Shown: positions 34,450-47,100 of the stretch, in pieces | Layout: the number at the start of each line of letters is the position of its first letter | Position numbering within the stretch: the first letter of the stretch is position 1 | DNA from: Phoenix dactylifera | Lineage: Eukaryota > Streptophyta > Magnoliopsida > Arecales > Arecaceae | Reading direction: 5' to 3' | DNA: 64,000 bases | Assembly: GCF_009389715.1 (NCBI RefSeq) | Contig: NW_024067789.1 | Span: forward strand, 1-64,000 | Program-made: the position numbers and the translations under genes | Notes under the pieces: generated by a model | Told to the model about the DNA's origin: nothing | Databases searched by the model: none | What the model saw: only the letters and a program-made list of their open reading frames with translations

Positions 34450-36385
34450 ATGAGGTCGCGAGGGGCACACAGTGAGTCTCATGCATCACAATGTCGTGCT
34501 CCGGCCTCACGAGGATCTTTGCAGAGCCCAGAACTCTTTTGGCCAGCACAACCCCTTGCGTCTGTGAATAATGAGCAGTTCAACCTATACATACAACAGG
34601 TGCAGGCTTTGACCACAATAGTTCAGGGCTTGTAACAAACAGCAGCACGATAGGACCCAACTGACCAAAATTTGTACAGCCTAGCTACCACTCCTTAACA
34701 ACCAAAACGCCACATGCGCCTGATCAGTCAACACTCTCGACACCAAGGCTCGAAGAAGTCTCGCCAGAGTCGGCACACCCGACGAAGTGTCTTGGTCGAG
34801 ATGGAAAATGGCATATTCTAAGCCCCCATTCCGACAAGGATTCTACTCCGAGTTTCTCACCTCGTTGCCAGGCAGAGCCCTCATGTCAGCAGATGCCGAA
34901 CCTCGATAAAAAAATTAAGGAGATGAGTCGACAGATTTAGGCCTTAGCGGACAGGCTTCAAGGGTAAACAACAACCTCAATTTCTCCTCGGAACCCCCCT
35001 TTTCCAAGCAGATTATGAAGAAACAGATTCCACCTCAGTTCAAGATGACCCAAGTAGAGCTGTTATGACGTCACCTTGGATCCTCTAGATCATCTGGAGA
35101 GCTTCAAAGCTCTCATGATGCTGCATGGAGCCATCTGATGCTGTTTGTAAGGCCTTCCTCGCAACTCTTCGCCAAAGTGGTTTCGTTTTGGTTCTTAGGG
35201 CTTCGGCCTGAATCTATTCAGTCCTTTGAGCAGCTCGAATGTATCTTCATGGCACACTTCATCTCTAGCTAAAGGTAGCGTCATGGTTCTGATGCACTGC
35301 TCGACATCAAGCAGAGGGAGAAAGAGTTCCTTAGAGGTCATGTCAACCACTTCAATGTGGCGACATTGGAGGTCTGCAACTTGGATGAATCGGTCGCAAT
35401 GTTCGGCATTGAAGGACGGTTTATGTGTCACGCTTCTTCTCCTTAAAGAAGCGCTACCCTACCGACTTCATTGAAATGTTGTCATGAGCAGGAAAAATAT
35501 GTCAATATGAGGAAGCTAGGGCCTCCCATCGTGAGTCTGTTTATGGAAACCTCCCCGAGGAGGCAAAAGAAGGCGCGAAGAGCGAGGGGCATCAAGGAGT
35601 ACTTCATCTTAGCGTGAAATGAGCTTGCGACGTCCCAAAAACCCTCCTTGAAAGTTTAAAAGTTGCGCTCCCCTCACTGCCCCGAGGAGTCAGATCCTTA
35701 TAGAAATCGAAGGCCGAAGCTATATGTGCCCCCCACATTGAACGAAGGCTCCGATGAGAAAGAGAGATAAGAAGAAGTATTCCTGTTTCTATCAAGACCA
35801 CAACCATGACACTGAGGAGCGCATTCAGGATGAGATCGAGGCCTGGCATGACCGAGAAGGGCCTACCTCAGCCTTTGATCTGCCTCCCCCATTATGGATC
35901 AATAATCGTCCGACAGCGGGGGTTATCAATGCCATTGCTGGCGGACTTGCTGAGGCTCCAAGCACCTCAGACGATCCAGCTTCTCAAGAGGCCAAAGCTG
36001 CCTCGAAGAGATAGCATATGGGAGACATCATTTTCTTCTTTGATGCCTACCTGAGAGAAGCACAAACTCCTCACGATGATGCTGTAGTCATTTTTCTTAC
36101 AATTGCAAAATATGATGTAAAGAGAATCCTTATTGATAATGAAAGTTCGGCCGACGTATTGTTCTACGATGCATTCCAACGAGTGAAACTGCATGCTAAA
36201 CAACTCTGAAAAGTAAATGCACTCATGGCCGGCTTCTTAGGAGATTCTGTCCCTATGGAAGGCGTGAACAATCTGCCGATCACCATGGGATGAGCCTCGA
36301 AGCAGCATGTTGAAACTGGACTTCCTCGTGGATCAGGTCCCCTCAGCCTACAATATAATCTTGGGCCGACTTGGTCATGTTATCT
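34450..36385 (+). pseudogene. gag-protease remnant of the 6.1-kb element
   Basis: Starts MRSRGAHSES at 34450, 43 bases after the primer-binding site, and breaks within about 60 codons. Downstream pieces in changing frames match the Gag-protease of the 13-kb element: SIQSFEQLE, DIKQREKEF, CFYQDHNHDTEE (zinc-knuckle region), NRPTAGVINAI, TPHDDAVVIF, and the protease motif IDNESSADVLFYDAF, where the glycine of DNG is Glu. The last trace is YNIILGRLG near 36350-36375. Many stops and indels; not functional. Confidence 0.8.
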
Positions 36386-36948
36386 TTTAGGTTGGACAAT
36401 TATGACAAGCATATTCGACTCAGACAAAATAAGAGACACCCCAAAAATGCCTAGGCCCTAACTTAAGACCTCCTAGGTCAACGATAGTTCGGCAACAAAA
36501 CCAACCATTCCTATGGAGACACCTCGGACCTGTCCGAGACCTTCTTAAGCCGAGCTTACTCAGAATTCGAAGTAAATTTGGAGACGAACGCCAAAAAATC
36601 AACCGAGGAGTGTAAGATTGCCTGAAAATCCTCTTCGATCATCTGGTCGGAATTATCAAGAAATTATTCGAGGAGCCCAAGATTTGCTAAAATTCCTTGC
36701 CAATTCTCTGGTCGGAATTAAGCTAAGAAAAAGCATAAAAAAGAAGTTTGGTATGATGAACCAAACTTAGTTGAAAAAAATAAATCATGAAAGAACGAAC
36801 CAAAGACAAGTACTTGGAAATATTTTTACTTTCATTACTTTTTAAGTTTGTACATAACCTTGGAAAAAACTAAGCAAAAAGCAAAGTACATTGAGCTCAG
36901 TCTATTCGAGCAAAAAGAAACAAAAGGAAAAAGAAACAAATGACTTCA

Positions 36949-38923
36949 TTATTCGCTGTTGCTGCCTTCATCATCTTCATCGCCGAGGTTGGCTTGAAGG
37001 ATGGAGAAGTCCATCTCCGAGAAGAGTCGATGAGCCTGAGCTCGACACTCTTCAAAGGCCTTCGTGAATGCATCGATCGCATTCACGGTGACTCATCTTT
37101 GAACTAATCCGAGGAGAGATATTCCTCGACTGCTTTGGCGGCCTTCTCCTCAGCTTGGATGACAGGCTCCCTGGCTTCGTGGCCTTCTCCTTGGCCATGG
37201 CGGCTAACTCCTTGGCCTCGATAGTCTCTTGCTCGGCCCGAGCAAGCTTTGTAGAAAGCTCTACGACATTCTGCTTGGTAGCCAAGAAGGCCTCTCACAA
37301 CGGACATATGGCTTCCCATGATCATTGCCTGGTTCACGTGGCTGAGGTTTGGGATTTCACCAACTCGACTTTGTCCTCGAATGTCTTCGCCCTCTCCTCA
37401 GCTTGCCAGCCTCCCGCTTCATCTTGGGCTCTGAGCCATGCCTCTTGAATGCCAGGATCAACTTATACATGTAGCTGACCTTGTGAGCATATTGAAAAGA
37501 AGAAAAATTAGTGACCGAAGTGAATGACTTGGCGAAAATTCACAAAACAGAAACTTACCCGGATGACCGAGGAGAAGGCCCCATCGATTAGGCTGTTGAC
37601 GGTGAAGGAGTGCATGAGCTTCTAGTTGGCCTGAAGCTGGATAGCTCGGACCACCTCCACGGCCACCCCGGGGGTCGCCAACGTTAAATCGGTCTCTTGG
37701 ATCGACCACCTCGGGACGTAGGTGTTTGAGGCGCGGGCCAAGGTTGAAGGGTTGTCCTCAGCTGGGGAAGATGAACTCAGACGGGAGCAAACTGAGCTAT
37801 GAGCCTTGGAGGATGATAGATGTGAATACGTGGTAGCGGCAGACGGCTGGGTGAGGTCGACCCCCTATGGAGGGGTTGACCTGATCGGAGATACAATTTT
37901 GACCCTAGGGTCGAGCTCCACATTCTTTTCTTGAGGTATGACACCTCGGGGGAGATCACAGAAACTGAGGCCTCGGTAGCTTCGGCGGTAGAGGTTAAGA
38001 GGATTACCCCCTCGACTTCTTCCTTTGTGGGGCTTCACCCTCGGATGACATGGTCGACATCTTGTGTTCTTGCGGACCAATGCCAGGTCGGTCTTCATTG
38101 CTGCAATAGCTATAAGGCCAAAGACAAAGTTAGACAAGAATCCTAAAGAGAAAAGATAGAAAAATTTCTGAAGAAGTTTACCCTGGGGGTTGGTTGGGTT
38201 TACATAGACGTTGATTAGCGTCACTTTGGACAACAATTCTTGCAATGTAGGAATCTTGGATCGAGATTTAAGAAAAGCACCCAAGGACCTTTGATCGTCT
38301 CTAGACAATCTCGAGTGCTGATTCAATGATCTCTGAAGTATCCTCCATAGGGCTTTCAAACTGCTATGGATGCTGGGAGAAAATAAGAAAGTATCTCCCT
38401 TTCCATCCATGAATGGAAGAGGGAGTACCTCGAATCAATTGGTGGCCCTTTTGAGGAGAAAAGTATCAATAGTTGGTTTCTCGAGGATGCCTCTTTAGAG
38501 TGGAGTATCTTTAAAAGAGAAAAATCGAGGTCCGAATGTTCAAAAAATGAAAAAGAGAAAAAAAAACTATTGAAGACCTGCCAAGAGTTCGAAATTGGCT
38601 GGGTCGGGACAAGGCTATAAACCCTCATCAACTGAACAAAGAAGGAATGTAGAGGTAATCTCAGCTTGGCCCTTAGAGTTTCCTCGTATAGGCCGAATCG
38701 AGATGGAGGAGGATTGGTTACCCGAAAGGTGAACTTGGGAGGTTAGAAGTGTTGAGCTCGGATGACATCCATTTTCTCTTGAGTGAGGACGGACACCTCA
38801 TAGTTTGGTCTAGAGTGGACCTCAAGTTCCTTCCTCATCTAGAGGTAAAGACTGTCAAGCTCGAGTAGAATGGTTGGACGACCAACTCCTTGCCGAGGTG
38901 TGGACCTTGACATCACTCATCAT
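36949..38923 (-). pseudogene. Decayed antisense gene of the 6.1-kb element (PF04195-like, coiled coil)
   Basis: Homologue of the intact antisense gene at 6319-8599. Reading from an ATG at 38923, the segment FGLYEETLRAKLRLPLHSF then VPTQPISNSW (about 38700-38590) corresponds to the PF04195-type region. The segment ending VNPTNPQG meets a GTAAAC donor near 38180. After an acceptor near 38108 comes a part with AMKTDLALVRK and a basic QRKKSRG stretch in a shifted frame. A coiled-coil-rich part (AEQETIEAKELAAMAKEKA) and an acidic end GDEDDEGSNSE with TAA (complement of 36949-36951) close the gene. Several stops and frameshifts. It lies opposite to gag, as in the 13-kb element. Confidence 0.7.
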
Positions 38924-39121
38924 GGCAAAAAAAGGAAGAGAAAAGATTAAGGAGAAAACAAAGGAAGGAATCCGAGTAGCCAAGAATGGGTACCACTGGA
39001 AAGTAGAGGAACACGGAGGACGTTGGTGCTGGAGAGGAGGAACTTCACCTGAACACCACTCGGAGCTGAGCTTGGAATTTGCAAATGAATCGGAGAAAGC
39101 AAACTGAGGGAGGGGGTTACC

Positions 39122-39131
39122 CTTATATAGA
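39122..39131 (-). promoter_or_regulatory. TATA box of the decayed antisense gene
   Basis: The - strand reads CTATATAAGG, about 200 bases before the ATG at 38923 and inside the element, just before the 3' LTR. Confidence 0.55.
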
Positions 39132-39376
39132 GGCATGGACGACCCTGCTCGAAGCAACGATTTGACTATCCGAGCGGATTCAACCACGAGTCAGCTGGGT
39201 ATACGATGGGAGCAATTCACCAGGATTGTTGCATTAATGGCCCTTCAGGATAGCTCAGATATGGTGATGCTTCGAGAAGATCAACCGATGCATTAATGCT
39301 CTCTTCCAAAAGCCTTATCCTCGATCGGGATGATGATATGACTTCCATCATCCGAACTAAAATATAGCTTGGCCTC

Positions 39377-39392
39377 GAAAGTGGGAGGCAAG
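39377..39392 (+). other. Polypurine tract of the 6.1-kb element
   Basis: GAAAGTGGGAGGCAAG directly before the 3' LTR, confirming + orientation. Confidence 0.7.
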
Positions 39393-39967
39393 TGATAGAA
39401 AAAAATGTTGGACATCTCGACCAAGGTGAACAATATCTCGACCTCGGATTAGGTTGACCACCTTGACCTCGGTATAAACTGAGGTGAATAAGTTTGATAA
39501 CAACCGAGGAGCCAATCGGCACGTGCCGATAGAAACTGACAGTTTTGGCAACCGGTAATTATGGCAGTACTGCAATTGGCGCACGATCAGCTCCGTATGC
39601 CGTCCACGCGGAATGATTTCTATGTTGTAAACGTCCAACTGGCCATTAATGCACGTTGCATCAAATCAGGTAATGACAAAATAAACTACCTTATATAGAA
39701 GGGTAGTCCGGGGGTCCTCATGTATGTACAGTTCATTTAGAGAACTTCACTTTGCAAAAAATTCTTCCTTCCACACTGTTGCTTCTCTATTCTAACTTAG
39801 ACATCGGTGGTCCCCTACCAAAAACTCTCCGATAAGCAGATTTCTTGCAGGCTATCTTTGGAGGAGATCAACTTTCCGCACCTCGGCTGCCTCGTTTAGC
39901 TTAGTTCTTGCCAATCTTAGAGTTAGCCCAGCTGTGCTCCAACCTCAGTTCGAGATTTGCGGCAACA
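39393..39967 (+). repeat. 3' LTR of the 6.1-kb element
   Basis: Begins TGATAGAAA and ends GCGGCAACA. About 26 bp longer than the 5' copy because of small insertions, for example near 39610-39630. Confidence 0.8.
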
Positions 39968-40423
39968 CGTACTGTCTCCTGTTGTATGGATATGCTGTAT
40001 TAGTATTGCACTGAAATTTGTCAAGGAAGATATATTGAGTTTCAGTGTATCGAACCTATCTTATATTGAGTGTATCAATATAGTACCGAGTACGGGCTTT
40101 GATATCGAGATGATGAACTTTGTACTATTTTTTTTTCTTTTTCTTTTGTAACCTTATTTCCAAACAAAACACCTAACTCTAGGAAATAATCTGGCTGCAT
40201 GACTCAACTGGGTCTGCTATACAAATGCTTAATAGTTTGTTTTTTCTTAAAAAATCTTCGCTTGGACCTCGAGAAGGAGATACTTTCCCCCAAGCATCTC
40301 CCTGAAAACTAGGTGGTCTGATCCAAGTCCGTGTCGCCAGCAGCATCCAAGAGTGGCTTTATTGGATTTCGGATCTGCCGATCCGCCGAATTCTATCGTG
40401 GAAGGTTTAGAGCGTCCGAAGCC

Positions 40424-42315
40424 ATGCTGTCGGCTGACCGTTTCTTCCCGCCAGCTCCCCCCTCTTCAGAACAACCAAAAGGGCCCAAACCCGTGTCCTC
40501 CCTCCAACCTCCCCACCACCCACTTCGCCTCCCCCTCCGAACTCCAGCAGCTGCACTCCCACCTCATCAAATCCGGCCGCGCCCTCTCCACCCTTCCCCT
40601 CTCCCAGGTCGCTGCCGTCTGCGCCCTCTCCTTCCCCTCCGCCTTCTCCTACGCCCGCGAGATCTTCCACCGCGCCGCCCACCAGCCCGAGACCGTCCTG
40701 TGGAACACCCACCTCAACTCCCTCGCCTCCTCGGCCTCCCCCGTCGACGCTCTCGCCCTCTTCGCGCGCCTTCGCTGCTCCGATATCGCACTCGACACCT
40801 TCACCCTCTCCTTCGTCCTTAAGGCCTGCTCCAAATTGTCCGCCCTGCCCCTCGGCCGCGCCGTTCATGGCCTTGTCGAGAAGCTCGGCTTCCATTCTGA
40901 TCTCTTCCTCCTCAACACCGTCCTCCATATGTATGCTTCCTGCGGTGAGATGGATGTTGCGAGGCTCTTGTTTGATAAAATGCCGATGAGAGATGTTGTC
41001 ACTTGGAATATCATGATCACCCAGTACACGAAGGTCGGAGAGATGGAGATTGCTCGCGAGCTCTTTGATTCGATGCCCGAGAGCAGCATCCTGTCCTGGA
41101 CTGCGTTGATTGCTGGGTACGTCCAGTGCAGGAATCCTCGCGAGGCCATTCGCCTGTTCCACGAGATGGAGGCGGCCGGGATGAGGTCCAATGAGGTGAC
41201 CGTGGTTGCAGTTCTCGCCGCATGCGCCGACCTGGGGGCTCTCGACTTGGGAAGGCGAGTCCACGAATACTCGGACCAGTGCGGTTTCCAGAAGAACATC
41301 CGGGTCTGCAACACGCTCATCGACATGTACATCAAGTGTGGGTGTGTGGAGATTGCTCGGAGAGTATTCGACGGGATGGAGGTGCGGAGCGTGGTGTCAT
41401 GGTCCGCCATGATCGGCGGGCACGCGATGCATGGGCAGGGGGAGGAAGCATTAGAGCTCTTCTCAAGGATGACTCAGGCCGGCATCCAGCCCAATGCCGT
41501 CACCTTCGTCGGCCTCCTGCATGCTTGTAGCCACATGGGCTTGCTGGAGGAGGGCCGGCGGTTCTTTGCCAGCATGACCAGGGACTATGGCATAACCCCC
41601 GAGATCGAGCATTACGGCTGCATGGTCGACCTCCTCAGCCGCGCGGGGACTCCTCGAGGAAGCTCATGAGTTCATAAGCAACATGCCGGTGGAACCCAAC
41701 AGCGTTGTGTGGGGAGCTCTCCTTGGAGGGGCCAGAGTGCACAAGAGCATCGAGATGGGAGAAGAGGCAATTCGGCACCTTTCTGTCTTGGACCCCCTTA
41801 ATGATGGATACTACGTCGTGCTATCGAACATCTATGCCGACGCGGGGCGTTGGGAGGACGTGGCACGGATGCGGCGCTTGATGAGGGACCGAGGGGTGAA
41901 GAAGTCTCCGGGGTGGAGCACGGTCGCTTTGGATGGTGCGGTTCATGAATTCGTGGCCGGGGAGAGCGATCACCCTCGAGCGGAGGAGATTTACAGGAGG
42001 TGGGAGGAGTTGCTGGAGAAACTGAGGCAACGAGGGTACGTCCCTGACACCTCGGCAGTGCTGCTTGATATGGACGAGGGGGAGAAGGAGCAGGTTTTGT
42101 ATCGGCATAGTGAGAAGCTGGCGGTTGTCCTTGGACTCATGAGCACGCCACCCGGGACACCCATTAGGATCATGAAGAACCTCCGGGTCTGTAGTGATTG
42201 CCATGCGGCTCTCAAGTTGATATCTGAGATAGCTGATAGAGAGATCGTTGTCCGCGATCGAAACCGGTTCCATTGTTTCAGGGGTGGGTCCTGTTCTTGT
42301 AGAGATTACTGGTAG
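40424..42315 (+). CDS. DYW-class pentatricopeptide repeat protein, one frameshift
   Basis: PLS-type PPR protein, normally imported into plastids or mitochondria to bind one RNA and edit a cytidine. An array of PPR motifs (for example LNTVLHMYASCGEMDVARLLFD, shown only in part here as VLHMYASCGE, and NTLIDMYIKCG) is followed by E and E+ motifs (VVWGALLGG, DGYYVVLSNIYA, KKSPGW) and a DYW deaminase domain with catalytic HSE (RHSEKLA), CSDCH and the C-terminal CSCRDYW. The frame carrying the repeats is open from 40353 but has no early ATG. The ATG at 40424 is in another frame, so an indel near 40460-40520 is suspected. One extra A at 41649 moves the rest of the gene (from AHEFISNMP on) to a new frame. 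The 5' half is strongly GC-rich. The gene is intronless, as usual. Confidence 0.85.
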
Positions 42316-43311
42316 GTTCTTAAATGTTTGATTGTGCTGGGTTAAAATGGTGTAAAGCCTGTAGTTATATGCCTACAAGAGTGAGCGACTTGGGAGGTCT
42401 TTGTGGTCGGATACTTTGATATTTAGGCTTCCAGACCTAGGAAGCAGTTTTCTAATTCCTCACTGTTTTCAACTCATTTGTTCAGTAATATTTGGTTGAA
42501 AATTTTGCTGAGTTTTGACAAATGAAATATTTCCTGTTCTTGCTTCAAATTTAGATTTTTGTGTTTATTAAAAAAAATAATGTTATAAAGGAATTCTGAT
42601 TGGATGTTCATTGTCCATCTTAGCTGAACCTTGGTTCATGGTCACTTTCAAAGGGGTTGTTCTCATAAATATATCTCTTTTGACTTGGAATGCTCTCTTT
42701 CTCCCCTTCTTAGAAAGAAGTAAGAAAATATAGCAGCTAGGAGCAGAAAGATTTTATCACTAATGTATTTATCACAATTTAGTCTATAAATTATGTCCAA
42801 TCTGTTTTGTTTTAAATAAATACATCTTTGCTTGCATTTATGATTTGATATTGTCCAATGTGATATATGTGATGTAGCCGTTTTTTTTAGGTAAGGCGCT
42901 CGTTTGGTTCGCGGGAAAAGAAGGGGGAAAAGTGTGGTCAACGGAAAAGTAATAGGATGCCTCTTGTTTGGTTGGAGTTTTCAAAGGAGAGAGATCGAAA
43001 AGTTGTATTCCCATGGAAATATGATTCCCACATTTCGGGCTCGTTTGGTTCGTGGGAAGTATTTTTCCTCCTATGAATATGATTCATGGGAAGCAGATTC
43101 CTATAAAGAGGATGTCTAGGAAAGTACTTTTGGCATGTTTGGTTGACTATGGAAAAATGATAAATTTTCAAAGTGCTTATGTTTAGTTGACTATCCACTT
43201 TTCTGGGAAAGTTATGTATAATTTCTATTCACCCCTTAATAAAAATTAGGCCTTTAATGCTTCTTTAATGCTGAAGGGCTTTTTTGAAAAAAAAATAAAA
43301 ATATAGTGATT
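42316..43311. other. PPR 3' flank with a possible MITE
   Basis: AT-rich sequence. Two direct copies of GCTCGTTTGGTTCG(C/T)GGGA at 42898 and 43041, plus a related GTTTGGTTGACTATGG near 43138, look like a non-autonomous DNA element of the kind with TTTGGTT termini. Its ends could not be fixed. Confidence 0.4.
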
Positions 43312-44160
43312 CCCGCCTCATGGGAAAGAAAGTCTTCGAGAGGTGCTCAATTGCCGATGAGATGAAGGATTCACACCAGCAGATTATAAAAGATTGGATT
43401 TTTTCGGATCTCGTTGCATGCGATACGATTATTAAGGCCTACCAAAAGGAAGGAGATCTTGCTGGGGCAAAGCAGTACTTAAGATACTTATCGGAAGCAG
43501 GATGGGAAGCTGACACCTTTTACGTACAATTGTTTGATCCTAGGCCACTGCAAAATTCGGATAGGGCTTGTTGGGTCTTTGTGATGATGCCACAGTTGGG
43601 CTGCCAGAGGAATGAAGTCTCATACACCATTCGTGCCCATGGGCTCTGAGAGGCCTGTCAGATTGACAGATTTTGTGCTGTTCTTGAAGATGGGGGATGA
43701 CGGATGCTCCCTGAGTGCGCGTACTTACACAATGATGATTGCTGAAGCATTGCTGAATGAGATTTGTAGTAGAGGTTTGGTTCCCAGCACCACGACTTAC
43801 AATGCTTTAGTCGATGGGTTCTCTAAATGTGGAAACATAGAGGCTGCTTTGGGGATTATGAAGCTGATGGAATTGAAGGGGTGTAAGCCTGATGCTTGGA
43901 CATACTCAATGATGATTCATAAGCTTTGTAAGGAGATTGGCCTTGAGGATGCTGAAGCCATGTTTACGAATGGCTCGTTTGCTAATATCTTTACTTACAC
44001 TGCATTGATCGATGGGTATTGCCAGCAGGGAAAGTTTGGTGATGCTTGTAGGTTTCTAAAACTGATGGAGTCAAAGGGGTGCAAATCAGATGCTTGGACT
44101 TATACAAAGATGATCTATAGCCTAAGGATAATAGGCTACATGATGCAAAAAGCATGCTGA
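43312..44160 (+). pseudogene. P-class PPR gene fragment
   Basis: Contains P-type repeats such as TTTYNALVDGFSKCGNIEAAL, shown in part as YNALVDGFSKCG, and IFTYTALIDGYCQQGKFGDA. The first part (VACDTIIKAYQKEGDLAGAK) is in one frame and ends near 43647. The rest continues in another frame after LCEA/GLRG-type slippage, and one repeat in between is compressed. No start codon in a good context and no organelle-targeting N-terminus are seen. It is probably a truncated, decayed copy of a Rf-like/P-class PPR gene unrelated to the DYW gene beside it. Confidence 0.7.
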
Positions 44161-47100
44161 ACGAGATGTTTGATAAATAAATAAGCTGGTTGTGACTATT
44201 TGCTGTAAGTTCATACTTACATATCTTCTACCCCTCCCAATTTTCAGCTGGAGGCTTGTTCTGGTGTCTGGAGCTTTTTGCATACATGAGCTGCACAAGA
44301 GATCGACTTGTGAACGATCAGAATCTCAGATACAGTGCTAAAATCATCCAGTTCAAAAATAATGTACATATCAGCTCAAAAAAAACTGAAATTTTTTTTA
44401 TTGAACATATTATGTAATGCACCAAATATACTCAAATTGTTCGCAGAAATTTAATTGAAGTAAATCTAAATTGAAACAATCTATGAAAGGCTCAAACGTT
44501 TTTTTTTCATGCAATATAACTTGATACATATCATCTTTTTTTTTCTTAATTTGGCATTCATGCTTCTGTTTGTTAAATTAAGCTATGTAAAGCTCTAAGT
44601 CATTTGGTTTTTCACTGTAACTTGGGGAATGCATATCAATAGTCTTGTGGTGAACTGTAGTTACTAATTAGAGTGAAGTCATAGACAGTAGAGGTCTGCA
44701 TCAAACATAAGATGTATATGTAAATTCAGAAAAGAGTTGCAGTTAAACTGCACCTCTTTTCCCTCCCTATCAACAGCAAAAGTTGCACTATGGTGGCTGA
44801 TGGTTGTGTTGATCTGGGCATATTCCACAACTCTCAAAACTTGTATCAAGAATTTACAGAAGTCTTTTAGGTCAACAACTCAAAATTCTAAAGACAACAA
44901 CAAATACAGTATGCCAACATCTTGCCTCCAAATCTCTTGACTTCTATCTGGTTGTGCTTACAACGCCATGAGATCTCGTTCTTGTCCAAAACCATTTTGG
45001 CTAACTTCTAGAACCTAATTAGGGTTGTTTCTCTCATTGCTGAAGGTGATTCATTTTATTTTTCTTTCCTTTCATTTTATTTTGGGTTACATACAATCTT
45101 TTTGAGGGTAATTCCATCAATCCAGGTGATCTTTTGTAAGCTGATATAATAATTATTTCTCTGATAGAAAAAGCCTGAAGGTGATTATGGTCCGATTTAA
45201 AATTAAAAATTCAAACCATCGAATGTAATTCATGCACTCATCTTGTTGCCATTGCCAGTCACGGTCTGCTTGTATTCCGTCATGCACATTCTCATATTGA
45301 TTGATTAACACTTAACTGTCTTTTACGTTGTGCAACAAAGCTTGCTAAAAGATAACCTTAGGGCATGTGGGACTTGCTACAACCTGCATCCACTCTATAA
45401 TTTGGTGCTGCCACAGTATTGAGGACAACAAATTGACATATTTGGCACATCCCGGTGGCTTTTGCTTTCTTGCTACAGAAATCTGAAAACCGAGCCCACG
45501 ATTGCTGACTGCTTCCAAATTCTTTCTGTTTCTAAATTCCATTTGCACCCAGAATGCAAATTTAATTTTTTCTTGTTAGATGTTTACACTTCCATTTCAT
45601 TCTGTCACTGCACATATCTTTTTCATTCATATGCATGCATCTCAACATTAACTCATACAATCCGCTGGAAGTTTACCTTGGGAGTTTCAGGTTTTAAATT
45701 GGAATGTGATCATGGGGTCTCCAAACTCCCATGCCGAGCTTTCATTCATCGATGATAAGAAGCTACTGCAACTGTCTTGCCAAGTCTGTTCCCTAAGGAC
45801 CTTATTACAGTCCTCATGGACAAACTATTGCAATTATATGATAACTCTGGATGAGTAAATACTAACATGAAGTTCCTATAGAAAATTACTAGTTCTGGAC
45901 AAGTAAATAATAACATGAAGTCCCTATAGAAAATCAAATACAGAAGTCAAGCAGTAAGAAGATAACAATGTTAATAAGCAAAACTGGTGTATGGGATACC
46001 AATTACACTCTTCTTAACGGTTTTTAATCGCTCCAAGGGTCTTTGGTCCACAAACCCAGCAGGCAGTAATTCTGATTTTGATCTAACTATCATTATTGAG
46101 ATCATGTAAGCACCACCTTGGAAGCTGCAGGCGGTCAACCGCACTAATCTTGAAATATATTTGTTTAAGCTTATTTAATTTGCACGTTTCTGGCCTCTGT
46201 TTGTAATTTATTATAGAGCATATATGCCTGAATCCAACTACATGTCTTCCCTGCAGGTCTTCTGCCAAAAGCTGCATTGTCATTTGGGCATCTTTCCATT
46301 TAAACAAATACTGTAGATTTTCCTGCAATTCTTTAGCAGTATCCAAGCTTTGATCCATGCGCATCCCTATCCTAACATTCAGTCATCGCCATTTGATCAA
46401 TGTCTGATATCCTATCATGCTCGATGCACACTACTGATGTGATCACCAGTGCAATGCAATTCTTGAAAGTGGCTTGTATTAGCATATATTGCGACCACCA
46501 TCGATTGTGAGTCCATGCAGCATGATTAGTACTCGATGAGCTCGTAAGTGCTAGCCACGCAGTCTCAATCCGATGCTATAATTTTGATTATCCTCCACTA
46601 TATTCATTGCTTCTTAATGAGCTGCAAGCTCGTCATCTTACACCCGTAATCTTTTCTTAGAAGGTCTGTACCTAATGTATCCTATATATTGGATCCTAAA
46701 TTAAAAATCATCCATTCTCATAATGCTTCCTATCTATCATGTGCGATGCACAAGCACCCTCAAGGTAGAACAAAGGAAAGGAGACTAATTAATGGCGCAA
46801 TCTTTGGAGCTTTACACTGCTGAAGAGGTTTAAGAGATGCCTACCAAGGAGAGAGCTCCATGTGCTTTAGCTCATGGCCCTATGCATAGGCTTCATTGGG
46901 TTTTGTTGTGTTTTCTTAAAGAAAGGATTAGATTAATGCTGGTCCCGCCCTCATTGGACAATGCTGCATTGGCTCTCTGGATGACCTTGTTGGAGGCATC
47001 ATTGGCTGATATAGCCCTTTTAATTATCCCTATATTCTACTCTGAAGGATGGAGTTAGGCCCTTAAGCATGCTTGATTGCCTAACATTGACCTAATCCCT

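Larger units (their letters stand above)
33839..39967 (+). mobile_element. Degenerate Tat-like Ty3/gypsy element, 6.13 kb, mostly lacking pol
   Basis: LTRs at 33839-34387 and 39393-39967 share long stretches (CTCGACCTCGGATTAGG, TCGATAGAAACT/CCGATAGAAACT, GCTTCTCTATTCTAA) but are clearly diverged. Both start TGAT and end AACA. The primer-binding site (34390-34407) nearly matches that of the 13-kb element. A purine tract precedes the right LTR. Flanking pentamers TGTAT and CGTAC may be a target duplication altered by two C/T transitions. The interior holds decayed gag-protease on the + strand and a decayed antisense gene on the - strand. Reverse transcriptase, RNase H and integrase were not found, so the element was non-autonomous or suffered a large deletion. 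Confidence 0.85.

Noticed and set aside
40407..41264. 285-codon - strand frame
   Set aside because: Shadow of the GC-rich PPR coding strand. The product is Glu/Gly-rich with no domain.
46837..47058. 73-codon + strand frame in the intergenic region
   Set aside because: No recognisable domain, no promoter or splice evidence, and length expected by chance.
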